This document shows positions 30,563-39,004 of a stretch of 64,000 bases of DNA, piece after piece; positions within the stretch are counted from its first letter, which is position 1; every line of letters starts with the position of its first letter. Source of the stretch: Rhodoferax koreense (lineage in GTDB: Bacteria; Pseudomonadota; Gammaproteobacteria; Burkholderiales; Burkholderiaceae_C); assembly GCF_001955695.1 (NCBI RefSeq), contig NZ_CP019236.1, positions 3,038,001-3,102,000 on the forward strand. The letters are read 5' to 3'. The notes under the pieces were generated by a model. It searched no databases, had not been told where the DNA came from, and saw only the letters and a program-made list of their open reading frames with translations. Position numbers and translations under genes: made by a program.

Positions 30563-32370
30563 AAACTTTCCCAGTCCCCGTCCGCGTTGGCCGTGGGCGG
30601 TGCGGATGGCCGCGGCTGCGCCTGTATCCGGGCAGGTGGTTTCGCCGGTTGCGCGGGTCCTACCGCCGGCGGCACGACGACCAGCTTGGGTTTCCCGACC
30701 ACGTTGTTGGGAACCGTTGGCGGTTTCGTGGGCTTCGGCTGTATTGGCGCCGCCTTCGGTGCTGCCGGCGAAGGGCGGACGTCGCGGCCACCTGGTGTGT
30801 CCCCCGGCAGCTTGAAGACGGCCACCGCCTGCACCAGTTCACTCGCCTGGGTGTTGAGGCTGCCCGCAGCGGCGGCCGACTCTTCCACCAACGCGGCGTT
30901 CTGCTGCGTGGCCTGATCCATCTGCGCCACCGCCTCGCCGACCTGGCCCACGCCCTGGCTCTGCTCCGTGCTGGCCGCGCTGATCTCGCCCATGATGTCG
31001 GTCACGCGGCGGATCGACTGCACCACCTCGGTCATGGTCACGCCGGCCTTGTCGACCAGCGCCGTGCCTTGTGCCACCCGGTCGACACTGGCCGAGATCA
31101 GCAGCTTGATCTCCTTGGCCGCTTCGGCGCTGCGCCCGGCCAGGCCGCGCACCTCGCTGGCCACCACGGCAAAGCCACGCCCCTGTTCGCCCGCGCGCGC
31201 GGCCTCGACCGCCGCGTTCAGCGCCAGGATGTTGGTCTGGAAGGCGATGCCGTCGATCACGCCGATGATGTCGCCGATCTTGCGGGAGGAGTCGTTGATG
31301 CCCTTCATGGTGTCCACCACCTGGGCCACCACCTCGCCGCCCTCCACCGCCACTCTCGATGCGTTCATCGCAAGCTGGTTGGCCTGGCGCGCGTTTTCTG
31401 CGTTCTGCGTCACGGTGGAGCTCAACTCCTCCATCGACGACGCCGTCTGCTGCAGCGCACTGGCCTGCTCTTCCGTGCGGCCGCTGAGGTCGCTGTTGCC
31501 CTGGGCGATCTGCGCGCTCGCGGTGGCCACGCCCTCGGCATTGCGGCGCACCCCGCTGACGATGCCCACCAGGTTGTCGCGCATGGTGCGCATGGCAAAC
31601 AGCACACTGGCCTGGTCGCCCGGCGCCGTGGCCACCTCCCGGCTCAGGTCGCCCGCGGCAATGCGCTCGGCGATGCCGGCCACGTCCTGCGGCTCTCCGC
31701 CGAGCTGCCGCGTCAGCTGACGGGTGATCAGGAACGCGATCGCCAGGCCAAGGACCAGGGCCACGGCGCCCAGCGCCAGCATGCCCGTTCGCGCACTGGC
31801 ATAGGAGGCCTTGGCTTCGGTGGTGGCTTCGTCGTTCAGCCTGGCCTCCAGCGTCACCATTTCCGATAGCGCGGCAAACCAGGCGTCGTGGGCTGGCCTG
31901 ACGTCGTCCAGCATCGCCCTGGTCGATGCCTCTGCCTGGTTCGCCAGACCCGCCTTGGCCGCCTTGGCCATGGCCGGAAGCGCGGCCGCCTCCAGCTTCT
32001 TGATCTTGACCATGCCGGCCAATTCCTGCGGCTGCGTACTCGGAATCGTCGCGAACATCTGGTTGAGTTTGGTCTCCGCGTCGCTGTAGATCTTTTCCTG
32101 GGCCTTGATGCGGTCCATCTCGCGCTGCATGGCGGCGTCTTCGGTCAACAGGGCCACATTGGCCAACGCAATCATCCGGTCCTCCACCGACAACTGCATG
32201 GCGGTCAGGAAATCGGCCTCCACGTTATTGACATCGGTGATTTCGACCATGCGCTGGTTGATGTCCGCCATGCGGTTCAGCCCGAACAGGGTGCTGGCCA
32301 CCATCAGGGCCAGGATGACCAGGAACCCGCCATACAGGCGAGTGCGCATTTTCATATTTGCAAAATTCAT
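30559..32370 (-). CDS. Methyl-accepting chemotaxis protein with C-terminal CheR/CheB tether
   Basis: 603 residues from the ATG at 32370. Membrane span 1 (about residues 11-30) is followed by a four-helix-bundle sensor in the periplasm, span 2 (about 195-215, [19 protein letters not shown]), a HAMP domain and the signalling domain. The hairpin tip reads [46 protein letters not shown] sequence, split here for length. A Pro/Lys-rich linker of about 80 residues ends in DWESF, close to the NWETF pentapeptide that docks CheR and CheB. The ligand is unknown. The upstream 178 bases are A/T-rich and hold an ATTAAA-TTGC-TTTAAT palindrome (32415-32430). Confidence 0.94.
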   Translation of the reverse strand: MNFANMKMRTRLYGGFLVILALMVASTLFGLNRMADINQRMVEITDVNNVEADFLTAMQLSVEDRMIALANVALLTEDAAMQREMDRIKAQEKIYSDAETKLNQMFATIPSTQPQELAGMVKIKKLEAAALPAMAKAAKAGLANQAEASTRAMLDDVRPAHDAWFAALSEMVTLEARLNDEATTEAKASYASARTGMLALGAVALVLGLAIAFLITRQLTRQLGGEPQDVAGIAERIAAGDLSREVATAPGDQASVLFAMRTMRDNLVGIVSGVRRNAEGVATASAQIAQGNSDLSGRTEEQASALQQTASSMEELSSTVTQNAENARQANQLAMNASRVAVEGGEVVAQVVDTMKGINDSSRKIGDIIGVIDGIAFQTNILALNAAVEAARAGEQGRGFAVVASEVRGLAGRSAEAAKEIKLLISASVDRVAQGTALVDKAGVTMTEVVQSIRRVTDIMGEISAASTEQSQGVGQVGEAVAQMDQATQQNAALVEESAAAAGSLNTQASELVQAVAVFKLPGDTPGGRDVRPSPAAPKAAPIQPKPTKPPTVPNNVVGKPKLVVVPPAVGPAQPAKPPARIQAQPRPSAPPTANADGDWESF

Positions 32371-32414
32371 GCGAACACCTCTACTGAAACGGTGGAATTG
32401 TTTCAAAAAACGTC

Positions 32415-32430
32415 ATTAAATTGCTTTAAT
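32415..32430. promoter_or_regulatory. A/T-rich palindrome upstream of the chemoreceptor gene
   Basis: ATTAAA-TTGC-TTTAAT, a perfect 6-bp inverted repeat in an A/T-rich stretch 45-60 bases before the chemoreceptor start. TAAAG occurs twice nearby, but the GCCGATAA half of a flagellar sigma-28 promoter is absent. It may be an operator or the promoter core. Confidence 0.35.
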
Positions 32431-32548
32431 AACGCTTTATTACACCCACGATCACTATAGAGGTTCGCTGCCTTTTTCAAGACTTTTATTTGTCGGGGAC
32501 GAGCGCCCCCCGCCTCCGTGGCAGGAGGCAATGCAACTTCGGATGACC

Positions 32549-33781
32549 TCAGGCCAACGCCTGCGCAAAGTCCGCCAGCAAGTCTGCCGACTCTTCGAGT
32601 CCGACCGACAGGCGGATCAGGCCGTCCGCGATGCCCATGGCCGCCCGCACCTCGGCGCCGGCTTCCCAGAAGATGGTCGGCGCCACGGGAATGATCAGCG
32701 TGCGTGTGTCGCCCAGGCCGGTGGCCTTCACTGGAATCTGCAGCCGGTTCACGAAGTCCAGACAGGTGCTGGCGTCGCGCAGCTCGAAGGACAGCAGCCA
32801 CGAGCCGGCCGAGAAATGTTTCCGCGCCAACGCATGTTGCGGATGGGATTCGAGCATCGGGTAGTGCACCTTGACGACCGCCGGATGTTGTTCGAGGAAC
32901 CGCGCGAGTTCGAGCGCCGTGGCGCTGCTCTGCGTCACGCGCAGCGCCAGCGTCTCGGCACCGACGGCGATGTTGTGCGCGTGTTCCGACGACAGCGAGC
33001 CGCCCATGTCGCGCAGGCCCTTCTTGCGGATCTGGGTCAGGCCCCACTGGCGCGCATCGCCCTTGCGGTAGGCCGCGAAGATGTTGGGATGCCGGTTCCA
33101 GTCGAACACGCCAGTGTCCGTGACCGCCCCTCCGAGGGCGTCGCCGTGGCCGGCGATGGTCTTGGTGAGCGAGTTGACCACCAGGCTCGCCCCCACCGTC
33201 TTCGGGCGGAACAGCAGCGGCGAGGTGATGGTGTTGTCGACCACGTAAACCAGGCCCTTGTCGCGACACAGGTCGCCGATCGCGCCGAGGTCGGGTACCT
33301 GGGTGCCGGGATTGGCGATGGTCTCGACGAACACCATGCGGGTGTTGGCCTTGACGGCCGCGGCCACGTTGGCGGCATCGGTCGCGTCCACCGTGGTGAC
33401 TTCGATGCCCAGGTCGCGCAGCGTGCCGAAGATGCTGTTGGTGTTGCCGAACACGAACTTGCTGGCGACAAGATGGTCGCCAGCGCGCAACAGCGTGAGG
33501 AAGACGGCGCTGATCGCCGCCATGCCGGTGGCGAAGCAGATCGTGCCCAGGCCGTCTTCCATGCGCGTGACCTTGGCTTCCAGTGCGGCCGTGGTCGGCG
33601 TGCCCTGGCGCGCGTAGTTGAAGCCGCCCTTGAGCGTGCCCTGGAACACGCCGATCAGGTCTTCGACCTTGTCGAAGCCGTATTGCACCGAGGTGTGGAT
33701 CGGCTTGTGCACGCCGCCGTGCTCCACGCCGAAGGCCTTGTCGGAATGCACGATGCCGGTGGTAAATCCTTGCGTTGCCAT
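32549..33781 (-). CDS. PLP-dependent cystathionine gamma-synthase/methionine gamma-lyase family enzyme
   Basis: 410 residues, fold-type I PLP enzyme of the Cys/Met metabolism family. The cofactor aspartate is in VYVVDNTITSPLL (D182) and the Schiff-base lysine is in NSLTKTIAGHGDALGG (K207). The Y-R pair for the PLP phosphate is FNYARQGTPT. The C-terminus RLSVGLEESADLLADFAQAL is typical. Family members cannot be told apart safely by eye. Cystathionine gamma-synthase, O-succinylhomoserine sulfhydrylase and methionine gamma-lyase are all possible. No methionine gene is adjacent. Confidence 0.9.
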   Translation of the reverse strand: MATQGFTTGIVHSDKAFGVEHGGVHKPIHTSVQYGFDKVEDLIGVFQGTLKGGFNYARQGTPTTAALEAKVTRMEDGLGTICFATGMAAISAVFLTLLRAGDHLVASKFVFGNTNSIFGTLRDLGIEVTTVDATDAANVAAAVKANTRMVFVETIANPGTQVPDLGAIGDLCRDKGLVYVVDNTITSPLLFRPKTVGASLVVNSLTKTIAGHGDALGGAVTDTGVFDWNRHPNIFAAYRKGDARQWGLTQIRKKGLRDMGGSLSSEHAHNIAVGAETLALRVTQSSATALELARFLEQHPAVVKVHYPMLESHPQHALARKHFSAGSWLLSFELRDASTCLDFVNRLQIPVKATGLGDTRTLIIPVAPTIFWEAGAEVRAAMGIADGLIRLSVGLEESADLLADFAQALA

Positions 33782-33834
33782 GTTTTGGTTCCCTTCGAGA
33801 GGGAACGATTATCGGCGCAGGATCGGGCGCGCCC

Positions 33835-34368
33835 TCACTGGACGCCGACGGCGTCCACCACGCGGTAGTACAGGCCGTATTGGTCGTCGGGCAGCACGGT
33901 GAACCTGCCTTCGACGATGACCGGCTCCAGGGTGTATTTCACCGGTGTTTTCGCCTTGACCTCGATCATGCTTTCCGGCCCGCCCGGGATGCAGAAGGCG
34001 CAGGTCAGCGGCACGGAGGTCAGCAGGAAGTGGGTCTGCTTTTCGTTGGCGTCCAGCGGCACCATGAAGCCCTGCACGCGCTGGATCTTCTGGTGCAGCG
34101 TGAGTTGGCCCGCACCGAAGGCCGGCAGCAGGCGGTTCTTGTCGTTGCGCGTCTTCACGCCGGTGAGCACCGACCACGGCACGATGTCCGCGCGCTCCTT
34201 CAGCGGCGCGAACGGGCTGTTGGGGCTGTGCATGCCCGGGCCGCTGCCCATGGGCAGGTCGAAGCCGTTGGTCTGCACCGGTGGCGCGGCGGGCGGCGCG
34301 GACTTGCCCTGACCCATCGCGGCATGGGCCGCGAGCCCCAACGTCAACGCCATCAAGAGTGGTTTCAT
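33835..34368 (-). CDS. DUF3299 periplasmic protein in the zinc-linked ABC cluster
   Basis: 177 residues with a signal peptide (MKPLLMALTLGLAAHAAMG, cleavage about residue 19). The DUF3299 core shows VPWSVLTGVKTR, VQGFMVPLDANEKQTHFLLTS and a CXXC pair (C123, C126) in PLTCAFCIPGGPESM. It is the last gene of a run led by zur, three bases after the small Cys/His protein. From memory, a DUF3299 protein also accompanies a Zur-controlled FtsX-type ABC system in Pseudomonas aeruginosa (PA4063-PA4066). The CXXC and the operon support a metal- or redox-handling role in the periplasm; this is inference. Confidence 0.82.
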   Translation of the reverse strand: MKPLLMALTLGLAAHAAMGQGKSAPPAAPPVQTNGFDLPMGSGPGMHSPNSPFAPLKERADIVPWSVLTGVKTRNDKNRLLPAFGAGQLTLHQKIQRVQGFMVPLDANEKQTHFLLTSVPLTCAFCIPGGPESMIEVKAKTPVKYTLEPVIVEGRFTVLPDDQYGLYYRVVDAVGVQ

Positions 34369-34371
34369 GCT

Positions 34372-34614
34372 TCAGTGTTCGTGTTTCATGCCGCAGAACT
34401 TGCCGATGGCCAGACCCTTGCACGCGGCCTGAAGTTCCTTGAGACAAATCTCTTCGGACTTGCCCGATTCCCGGCATTTTGCGGCGTTTTCATGCGCGGC
34501 GGCCATGGCCCGGTGGCGGGCGATGTCTTCCTTGGTTTCCTTGTCGGTTTCCGCGGCCGAGGCGCCGGCGGCGAAGCACGCGGAAATCAGCAGTGCGGCG
34601 ATGGTCTTGGTCAT
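34372..34614 (-). CDS. Small secreted Cys/His protein in the zur operon
   Basis: 80 residues from the ATG at 34614. A signal peptide ends about ASAAE (residue 21), leaving a 59-residue mature protein. Four cysteines are spaced C47-X9-C57-X7-C65-X8-C74, with histidines at residues 34, 41 and 78 and a KHEH tail. The central helix RHRAMAAAHENAAKC is Ala/His-rich. I know no named family. The Cys/His content and position between an ABC permease and a DUF3299 protein under zur suggest a periplasmic zinc chaperone or sensor. It lies between 24-base and 3-base gaps to its neighbours. Confidence 0.75.
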   Translation of the reverse strand: MTKTIAALLISACFAAGASAAETDKETKEDIARHRAMAAAHENAAKCRESGKSEEICLKELQAACKGLAIGKFCGMKHEH

Positions 34615-34637
34615 GTTGGGATTCCAGAAGTTGAGAT

Positions 34638-35840
34638 TCAGCGGGTGTTCAGAAGCGTGGTCACGTCCAGGCGATAGGCCTCGATGGCCGGCAGCGCCGC
34701 AGCCAGCACGGCCACCGCAGCGCCCAGCGCCGGCAGCCACCATTCGACCGGCAGCCAGATCCAGCCGGTCAGCGGCAGCGAGCGTTCGGCCTGGAGCCAG
34801 TGGCCGACGACCTCCGCCAGCAGATGCCCGACGAACAGGCCGAGCACGGTCGCCATCGCCGCCAGCAGCAGCGCCTCGGCCAGCACCAAGCCGGCCACCT
34901 TGGCCGGCGGCGCGCCCAGCATGCGCAGCATCGCCAGGTCGGCGCGGCGTTCGCGCACAGCATTCCACAACGCGATGAAAACGCTCAGTCCGGCGGTCAG
35001 CAGCAGCACGGCGCCGAAGCCGCGCAAGACATCCGTGCCCACGCCCACCATGCGCAGCAGCCGCGTGATTTCCACCGCCGGCGCGGCCGCCTGCATCTCG
35101 GTGGTGGTGTTGACGAAACGCGGAAAACTCACCGCGGCCAGCGGGCTCCTGTAGGTGATGAGCGCCAGCGTGACCTCGCGCTCCTCTTCCATGATCTTCT
35201 GGTCTTCGGCGTCGAGTGCCGTGGCCTTTTCGTGCACGCGCCACACCGATTCGGTGGCGGTCAGCACCAGCCGGTCGAGCACACAGCCGCAAGGCGCGAG
35301 CACGCCGGAGACGAGATACGGGAAGTCGCCGTGGACGTGGCCGCTGCCGCCCAGGCCGTGGGATCCGTAAAAGGTGTTGCCGACGGCCAGGCCGGTGTTC
35401 TGCGCCACCTGCGCGCCGATCACGGCCTGCATGGGCTGCGTCCACAAGGCGCCCTGCGCGAGTTGCGCGCCGTAGTGCGCCACGTAGGCGGTGGTGGTGC
35501 CGGCGATGCGGAAACCCTGGAAGGTGTCGCCGAGGCTGATCGGAATGAGCTTGGCCACGCGGGGATCCTTCTCGAGTTCCCGCACGGCGGCCAGCGGAAT
35601 GTTGCCGGTCGGCACGTCGATGTGGAACACACCGGCCAGGATCAGTTGCATGGCGCTGCCCTTGGCGCCGACCACCGCGTCGATGCCGGCCAGGTCGCGT
35701 TCGAACGAACGGTCCATCTGCGTACTGGCCAACCAGACGAAGGTGATCGAGGCCAGGCCGAGCGCCAGCAGCAGCAGGTTCAGCGTGGCCGCGAGAGGAC
35801 GCGACCACAGGTAACGGATAGCGATGGCTATGATTTGCAT
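34638..35840 (-). CDS. FtsX/MacB-type ABC transporter permease
   Basis: 400 residues. It has one N-terminal membrane span (about residues 18-38), a large periplasmic domain of about 240 residues and three C-terminal spans, the FtsX/MacB/LolC topology. The periplasmic part contains DRSFERDLAGIDAVVGAKGSAMQLIL and a GSGHVHGDFPYLVSG segment with two histidines. ERRADLAMLRMLGAPPAKVAGLV is the typical cytoplasmic coupling loop. Type VII ABC permeases usually do mechanical work across the membrane rather than import. It overlaps its ATPase gene by 13 bases. Confidence 0.9.
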   Translation of the reverse strand: MQIIAIAIRYLWSRPLAATLNLLLLALGLASITFVWLASTQMDRSFERDLAGIDAVVGAKGSAMQLILAGVFHIDVPTGNIPLAAVRELEKDPRVAKLIPISLGDTFQGFRIAGTTTAYVAHYGAQLAQGALWTQPMQAVIGAQVAQNTGLAVGNTFYGSHGLGGSGHVHGDFPYLVSGVLAPCGCVLDRLVLTATESVWRVHEKATALDAEDQKIMEEEREVTLALITYRSPLAAVSFPRFVNTTTEMQAAAPAVEITRLLRMVGVGTDVLRGFGAVLLLTAGLSVFIALWNAVRERRADLAMLRMLGAPPAKVAGLVLAEALLLAAMATVLGLFVGHLLAEVVGHWLQAERSLPLTGWIWLPVEWWLPALGAAVAVLAAALPAIEAYRLDVTTLLNTR

Positions 35841-36505
35841 AGCGACTCCCGCTTGTTCCGCCTGCGCGCGGGCATGATTTGGCACGTGACAGCGCCTGGC
35901 AGCGCCGCCGCCACGCGGCTGTCGTGCGTGGCGACCACCAAGGTGGCGCCTGCGCGCCGCGCTGAGGTCGACAGCAGCGCCAGCGCCGCCTCGGCGGCGT
36001 CGTCGTCCAGGCTCGCCGTCGGCTCGTCGGCCAGGATCACCTGAGGTTTCAACAGCAGCGCCCGCGCCAGGGCCACGCGCTGCGCCTGCCCACCGGAGAG
36101 CTGGCTCGGCCGGCGCTCGGCGAATTCGGCCAGCCCGAGCGCATCCAGGGTGTCGCGCACCCGCCGGCTGTCGTCGGCGGCCCCTGCGGCCCATTGCGCC
36201 ATCGCCAGGTTGCCGGCCACCGTCAGCGCCTCGCTCAGGTGCAGCTTCTGCGGCAGGAAACCGATGCTGCGCGCACGCCAGGCGTCGCCGGCGATCTTCG
36301 GCAACGAGGCCAGGTCCTGCCCGGCCACGCGAATCTGCCCGGCGCTCGGCCGCAACAGCGCCGCTGCCAGCGCCAGCCAGGTGGATTTGCCCGCGCCGGA
36401 AGGCCCCTTGAGCAGCAGCACGCCGCCCTGGGCGACTTCGATGTCGGGAAAAAGAATCTCGGCGCCCCCGTCATGGCGGTAGGCCAGCCCGGCGGTCTGG
36501 ATCAC
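35828..36505 (-). CDS. ABC ATPase partner (LolD/MacB type)
   Basis: 225 residues from a GTG at 36505 that overlaps the zur stop by four bases (GTGA). It has Walker A GPSGAGKST (residues 34-42), the signature QLSGGQAQRVALARAL, Walker B VILADEPTASLD and H-loop VVATHDSRVA, the LolD/MacB-like sequence style. It pairs with the permease downstream. Direct coupling to zur is strong evidence that the transporter belongs to the zinc response. Confidence 0.92.
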   Translation of the reverse strand: MIQTAGLAYRHDGGAEILFPDIEVAQGGVLLLKGPSGAGKSTWLALAAALLRPSAGQIRVAGQDLASLPKIAGDAWRARSIGFLPQKLHLSEALTVAGNLAMAQWAAGAADDSRRVRDTLDALGLAEFAERRPSQLSGGQAQRVALARALLLKPQVILADEPTASLDDDAAEAALALLSTSARRAGATLVVATHDSRVAAALPGAVTCQIMPARRRNKRESLCKS

Positions 36506-37044
36506 GCGGCGACGCCGGCCGTGTCGGGGGCCGAAGTTGCGCAGTCCACGCACACGCCGCGCACGGCGAAATCCATGCTCATGCCCTGGTAGCCCAGCGC
36601 CTGCAGCGCGGCCAGTGCCGACTGCGCGGCGCGTTCCAGGTCGTTGGCATTGGCCTGCAGTGCACCGGCCAGCGGGCTGTCGCGGTGGCAGCTCTGGCAT
36701 TCGAAATGCGGAATGGCATGCACGCTGGTCGGCATCGCCTGGTAGCGCCGTACCCGGCTGGCGTCCACGCGGCACAGCAGCAGGCCGACCTGCGTCAGCC
36801 GGTCGATCAGCCGGTACAGCGTCACGCGGTCGAGTGCCACGGCGGCGCCATCGGCTTCGGTGCCTTCGCCCGACAACGCCATCTGCAGTTGCGCATGGGT
36901 GTAGCTCGTGTCGGGATGCGCCAGCAGCCAGCCGAGCACGGTCCGCGCGGCTGCGGTGCGGCGCAGGCCGTGGGCGGACAACAGCGCGTCGATCGGGTCG
37001 ACGCTCTCGGCTTCGGCGTTTTTCCTGGAGGGTCTGGTGGCCAT
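36502..37044 (-). CDS. zur: Zur, zinc-responsive Fur-family repressor
   Basis: 180 residues. The N-terminal winged helix has RTAAARTVLGWLLAHPDTSYTHAQL and the recognition helix VALDRVTLYRLIDRLTQVGLL. The C-terminal dimerisation domain carries two CXXC pairs (C116/C119 and C165/C168) for structural zinc and a HAIPHFEC histidine pair. I call it Zur rather than Fur because it faces znuCBA across 140 bases and is coupled to an ABC system. It probably represses both directions and itself through the palindromes at 37085-37134. Confidence 0.9.
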   Translation of the reverse strand: MATRPSRKNAEAESVDPIDALLSAHGLRRTAAARTVLGWLLAHPDTSYTHAQLQMALSGEGTEADGAAVALDRVTLYRLIDRLTQVGLLLCRVDASRVRRYQAMPTSVHAIPHFECQSCHRDSPLAGALQANANDLERAAQSALAALQALGYQGMSMDFAVRGVCVDCATSAPDTAGVAA

Positions 37045-37084
37045 GGTCTTGAGAGATTTACAAAGACTTCGAGCGCAATCGACA

Positions 37085-37134
37085 TTTAACGCAACAAAGT
37101 TGCATTAAACTCTATTGCAATCCGGTTGCATTAT
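37085..37134. promoter_or_regulatory. Two candidate Zur boxes between zur and znu
   Basis: Box 1 (37085-37109): TTTAA, one base, GCAAC, AAA, GTTGC, one base, TTAAA, a 25-base palindrome broken only at the single bases and centre. Box 2 (37116-37130): TGCAA-TCCGG-TTGCA. Both share the core NGCAA-N5-TTGCA and their centres are 26 bases apart. The region is notably A/T-rich in a GC-rich setting. Position between a Zur gene and a zinc importer makes Zur the obvious candidate. I did not compare with a published motif. Confidence 0.7.
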
Positions 37135-37184
37135 CGCGCCGTTCGAACCCGTTACAGCCCTTCCCTTCGTAAAGATCGTCTTCC

Positions 37185-37328
37185 GTGTCCCCTGATTTCA
37201 AACCCGAATCCCCGCGTCGCAGCGTCCTGGCCTGGCCGGCCTGGCTGCGGGTGCTGGCCGTGTTGCCGGCCGTTCTCCTGCTGTGGCTGGCCGTTGCCTG
37301 GGCCGGACTGGAGGCCGCGCCATGGTGA
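37185..37328 (+). CDS. Small membrane ORF ahead of znuC
   Basis: A 47-codon frame from a GTG at 37185 to the TGA at 37326-37328, overlapping the znuC start by seven bases. After a short polar N-terminus (SPDFKPESPRR) it is one hydrophobic segment, LRVLAVLPAVLLLWLAVAW, ending LEAAPW. Codon third positions are strongly G/C, as in real genes here, and the overlap suggests translational coupling. The ribosome site is weak. It could be a small subunit or regulator of the Znu importer; no family is recognised. Confidence 0.5.
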   Translation: MSPDFKPESPRRSVLAWPAWLRVLAVLPAVLLLWLAVAWAGLEAAPW

Positions 37329-38086
37329 GGCTCGACAACCTGACGGTAAGTTACCGCCGGCATCCCGCGCTGCACCACGTGAGCGGCCAGTTCGCGCGCG
37401 GTTCGCTCACGGCGGTCGTCGGGCCGAACGGCTCCGGCAAAAGCACCCTGCTCAAGAGCACCATGGGCCTGCTGCGTTGCGGGCCTGGTCAGATCCACGT
37501 GGCGGCGCCGCGCGAGCGCATCGCTTACCTGCCGCAACTCACCGAGATCGACCGCACCTTTCCAATGGCCGTGCGCGACTGCGTGTCGCTCGGCGGCTGG
37601 CCGCGCCAGGGCGCCTGGGGCGGCGTGGACGAGGCGGCACTGCGCCGTGTGGACGAAGCCCTCGAGGCGGTCGGCCTGGCCGGTTTCGCCACCCGCACCA
37701 TCGGCAGCCTGTCGAGCGGCCAGTTGCAGCGCGTGATGTTCGCGCGCCTGCTGGTGCAGGATGCCGAGCTGATCCTGCTCGACGAACCCTTCACCGCGAT
37801 GGACAGCAAGACCACGGCCACGCTGCTGGCACTCGTCCAACGCTGGCACGCCGAGGGCCGCACGGTGATTGCCGTGTTGCACGACGACGCGCAGGTGCGT
37901 GCGTTTTTTCCGCAGACGATGTTATTGGCTCGCGAATGCATCGCCTGGGGCCCCACCTCCCAAGTACTGACTGAACCGCTCTTGTCAAAGGCACGCAACA
38001 TGGCCGAAGCCTGGGACGAACAGGCGGAGATCTGCACCGTCGATCAGCCCGCCCCGGCGCGCAATACCCTCGAGGCGGCCGTCTGA
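37322..38086 (+). CDS. znuC: Zinc ABC importer ATPase
   Basis: 254 residues from the ATG at 37322. It has Walker A VGPNGSGKSTLLKS, Q-loop AYLPQLTEIDRTFP, signature LSSGQLQRVMFARLLV, Walker B LILLDEPFTAMD and H-loop VLHDDAQ. The FPMAVRDCVSLG segment is typical of Mn/Zn importer ATPases. It powers ZnuB. The stop overlaps the znuB start by one base (TGATG). Confidence 0.95.
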   Translation: MVRLDNLTVSYRRHPALHHVSGQFARGSLTAVVGPNGSGKSTLLKSTMGLLRCGPGQIHVAAPRERIAYLPQLTEIDRTFPMAVRDCVSLGGWPRQGAWGGVDEAALRRVDEALEAVGLAGFATRTIGSLSSGQLQRVMFARLLVQDAELILLDEPFTAMDSKTTATLLALVQRWHAEGRTVIAVLHDDAQVRAFFPQTMLLARECIAWGPTSQVLTEPLLSKARNMAEAWDEQAEICTVDQPAPARNTLEAAV

Positions 38087-38973
38087 TGCAGGCCTGGCAC
38101 AACTTCTGGGCGCTTTGCATCGCGCCATTCGCCGAATTCGCCTTCATGCGCCGCGCGCTCGTCGCGACCATGGCCCTGTCGCTGAGCGCCGCGCCGCTCG
38201 GCGTGTTCCTGACCCTGCGCCGCATGAGCCTGATCGGCGACGCGCTGAGCCATGCCATCCTGCCCGGCGTGGCCATCGGCTTCATGTTGTTCGGGCTGTC
38301 GCTCACCGCGATGGCGCTCGGCGGCGTGCTCGCCGGCATGCTGGTGGCGGCGCTGGCGGGGTTCATCAGCCGCGCCACGACGCTCAAGGAAGACGCGAGC
38401 CTGGCCGCGATCTACCTGATGGCGTTAGCGCTCGGCGTGACGCTGATCTCCGGCCACGGCACCCAGCTCGACCTGCTGCACATCCTGTTCGGCAGCGCGC
38501 TCGGCGTCGACGGCCCGGGGCTGCGGCTCGTGGCCTCCGTGGCCAGCGTCAGCGTGTTGCTGCTGGCCGCGGCCTACCGAGGCCTGGTGCTCGAGAGTTT
38601 CGACCCGGTGTTCCTGGCCTCGGCCGGCCCGCGTCGGCCCGCGCCGTGGATCTGGCAGCAAGGCTTCCTGATGCTGGTGGTGGTCAACCTCGTGGCCGGC
38701 TTCCAGACGCTCGGCACCCTGATGGCCGTGGGATTGATGATGATTCCCGCCGTCTCCGCCCGGCTCTGGCACGACACCCTGCCCGCCCAGCTCGTCCATG
38801 CCAGTGCGCAGGCGATGCTCGCCGGCACCGCCGGCCTGCTGCTGTCCTACCACCTCGACACACCTTCGGGGCCGACCATCATCGGCTGCGCGGGCGCACT
38901 GTACCTGGCCTCGCTGCTGTTCGCCCCCGGCGGATGGCTGCCGCGCCTCTCGCGCGAACACCGCGTGGCCTGA
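38086..38973 (+). CDS. znuB: Zinc ABC importer permease
   Basis: 295 residues of the ABC-3 family with eight to nine hydrophobic segments. Typical blocks are FMRRALVATMALSLSAAPLGVFLTLRRMSLIGDALSHA-like sequence at the N-terminus (bases about 38140-38250) and GTLMAVGLMMIPAVSARL near the C-terminus. It forms the zinc channel in the inner membrane with ZnuC. Confidence 0.95.
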   Translation: MQAWHNFWALCIAPFAEFAFMRRALVATMALSLSAAPLGVFLTLRRMSLIGDALSHAILPGVAIGFMLFGLSLTAMALGGVLAGMLVAALAGFISRATTLKEDASLAAIYLMALALGVTLISGHGTQLDLLHILFGSALGVDGPGLRLVASVASVSVLLLAAAYRGLVLESFDPVFLASAGPRRPAPWIWQQGFLMLVVVNLVAGFQTLGTLMAVGLMMIPAVSARLWHDTLPAQLVHASAQAMLAGTAGLLLSYHLDTPSGPTIIGCAGALYLASLLFAPGGWLPRLSREHRVA

Positions 38974-39004
38974 ATCGTTCATTCACTTCGCTCCAGGAGC
39001 CTTC

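Noticed and set aside
32371..32548. Sigma-28 promoter for the chemoreceptor gene
   Set aside because: TAAAG occurs twice but no GCCGATAA element lies at the proper distance.
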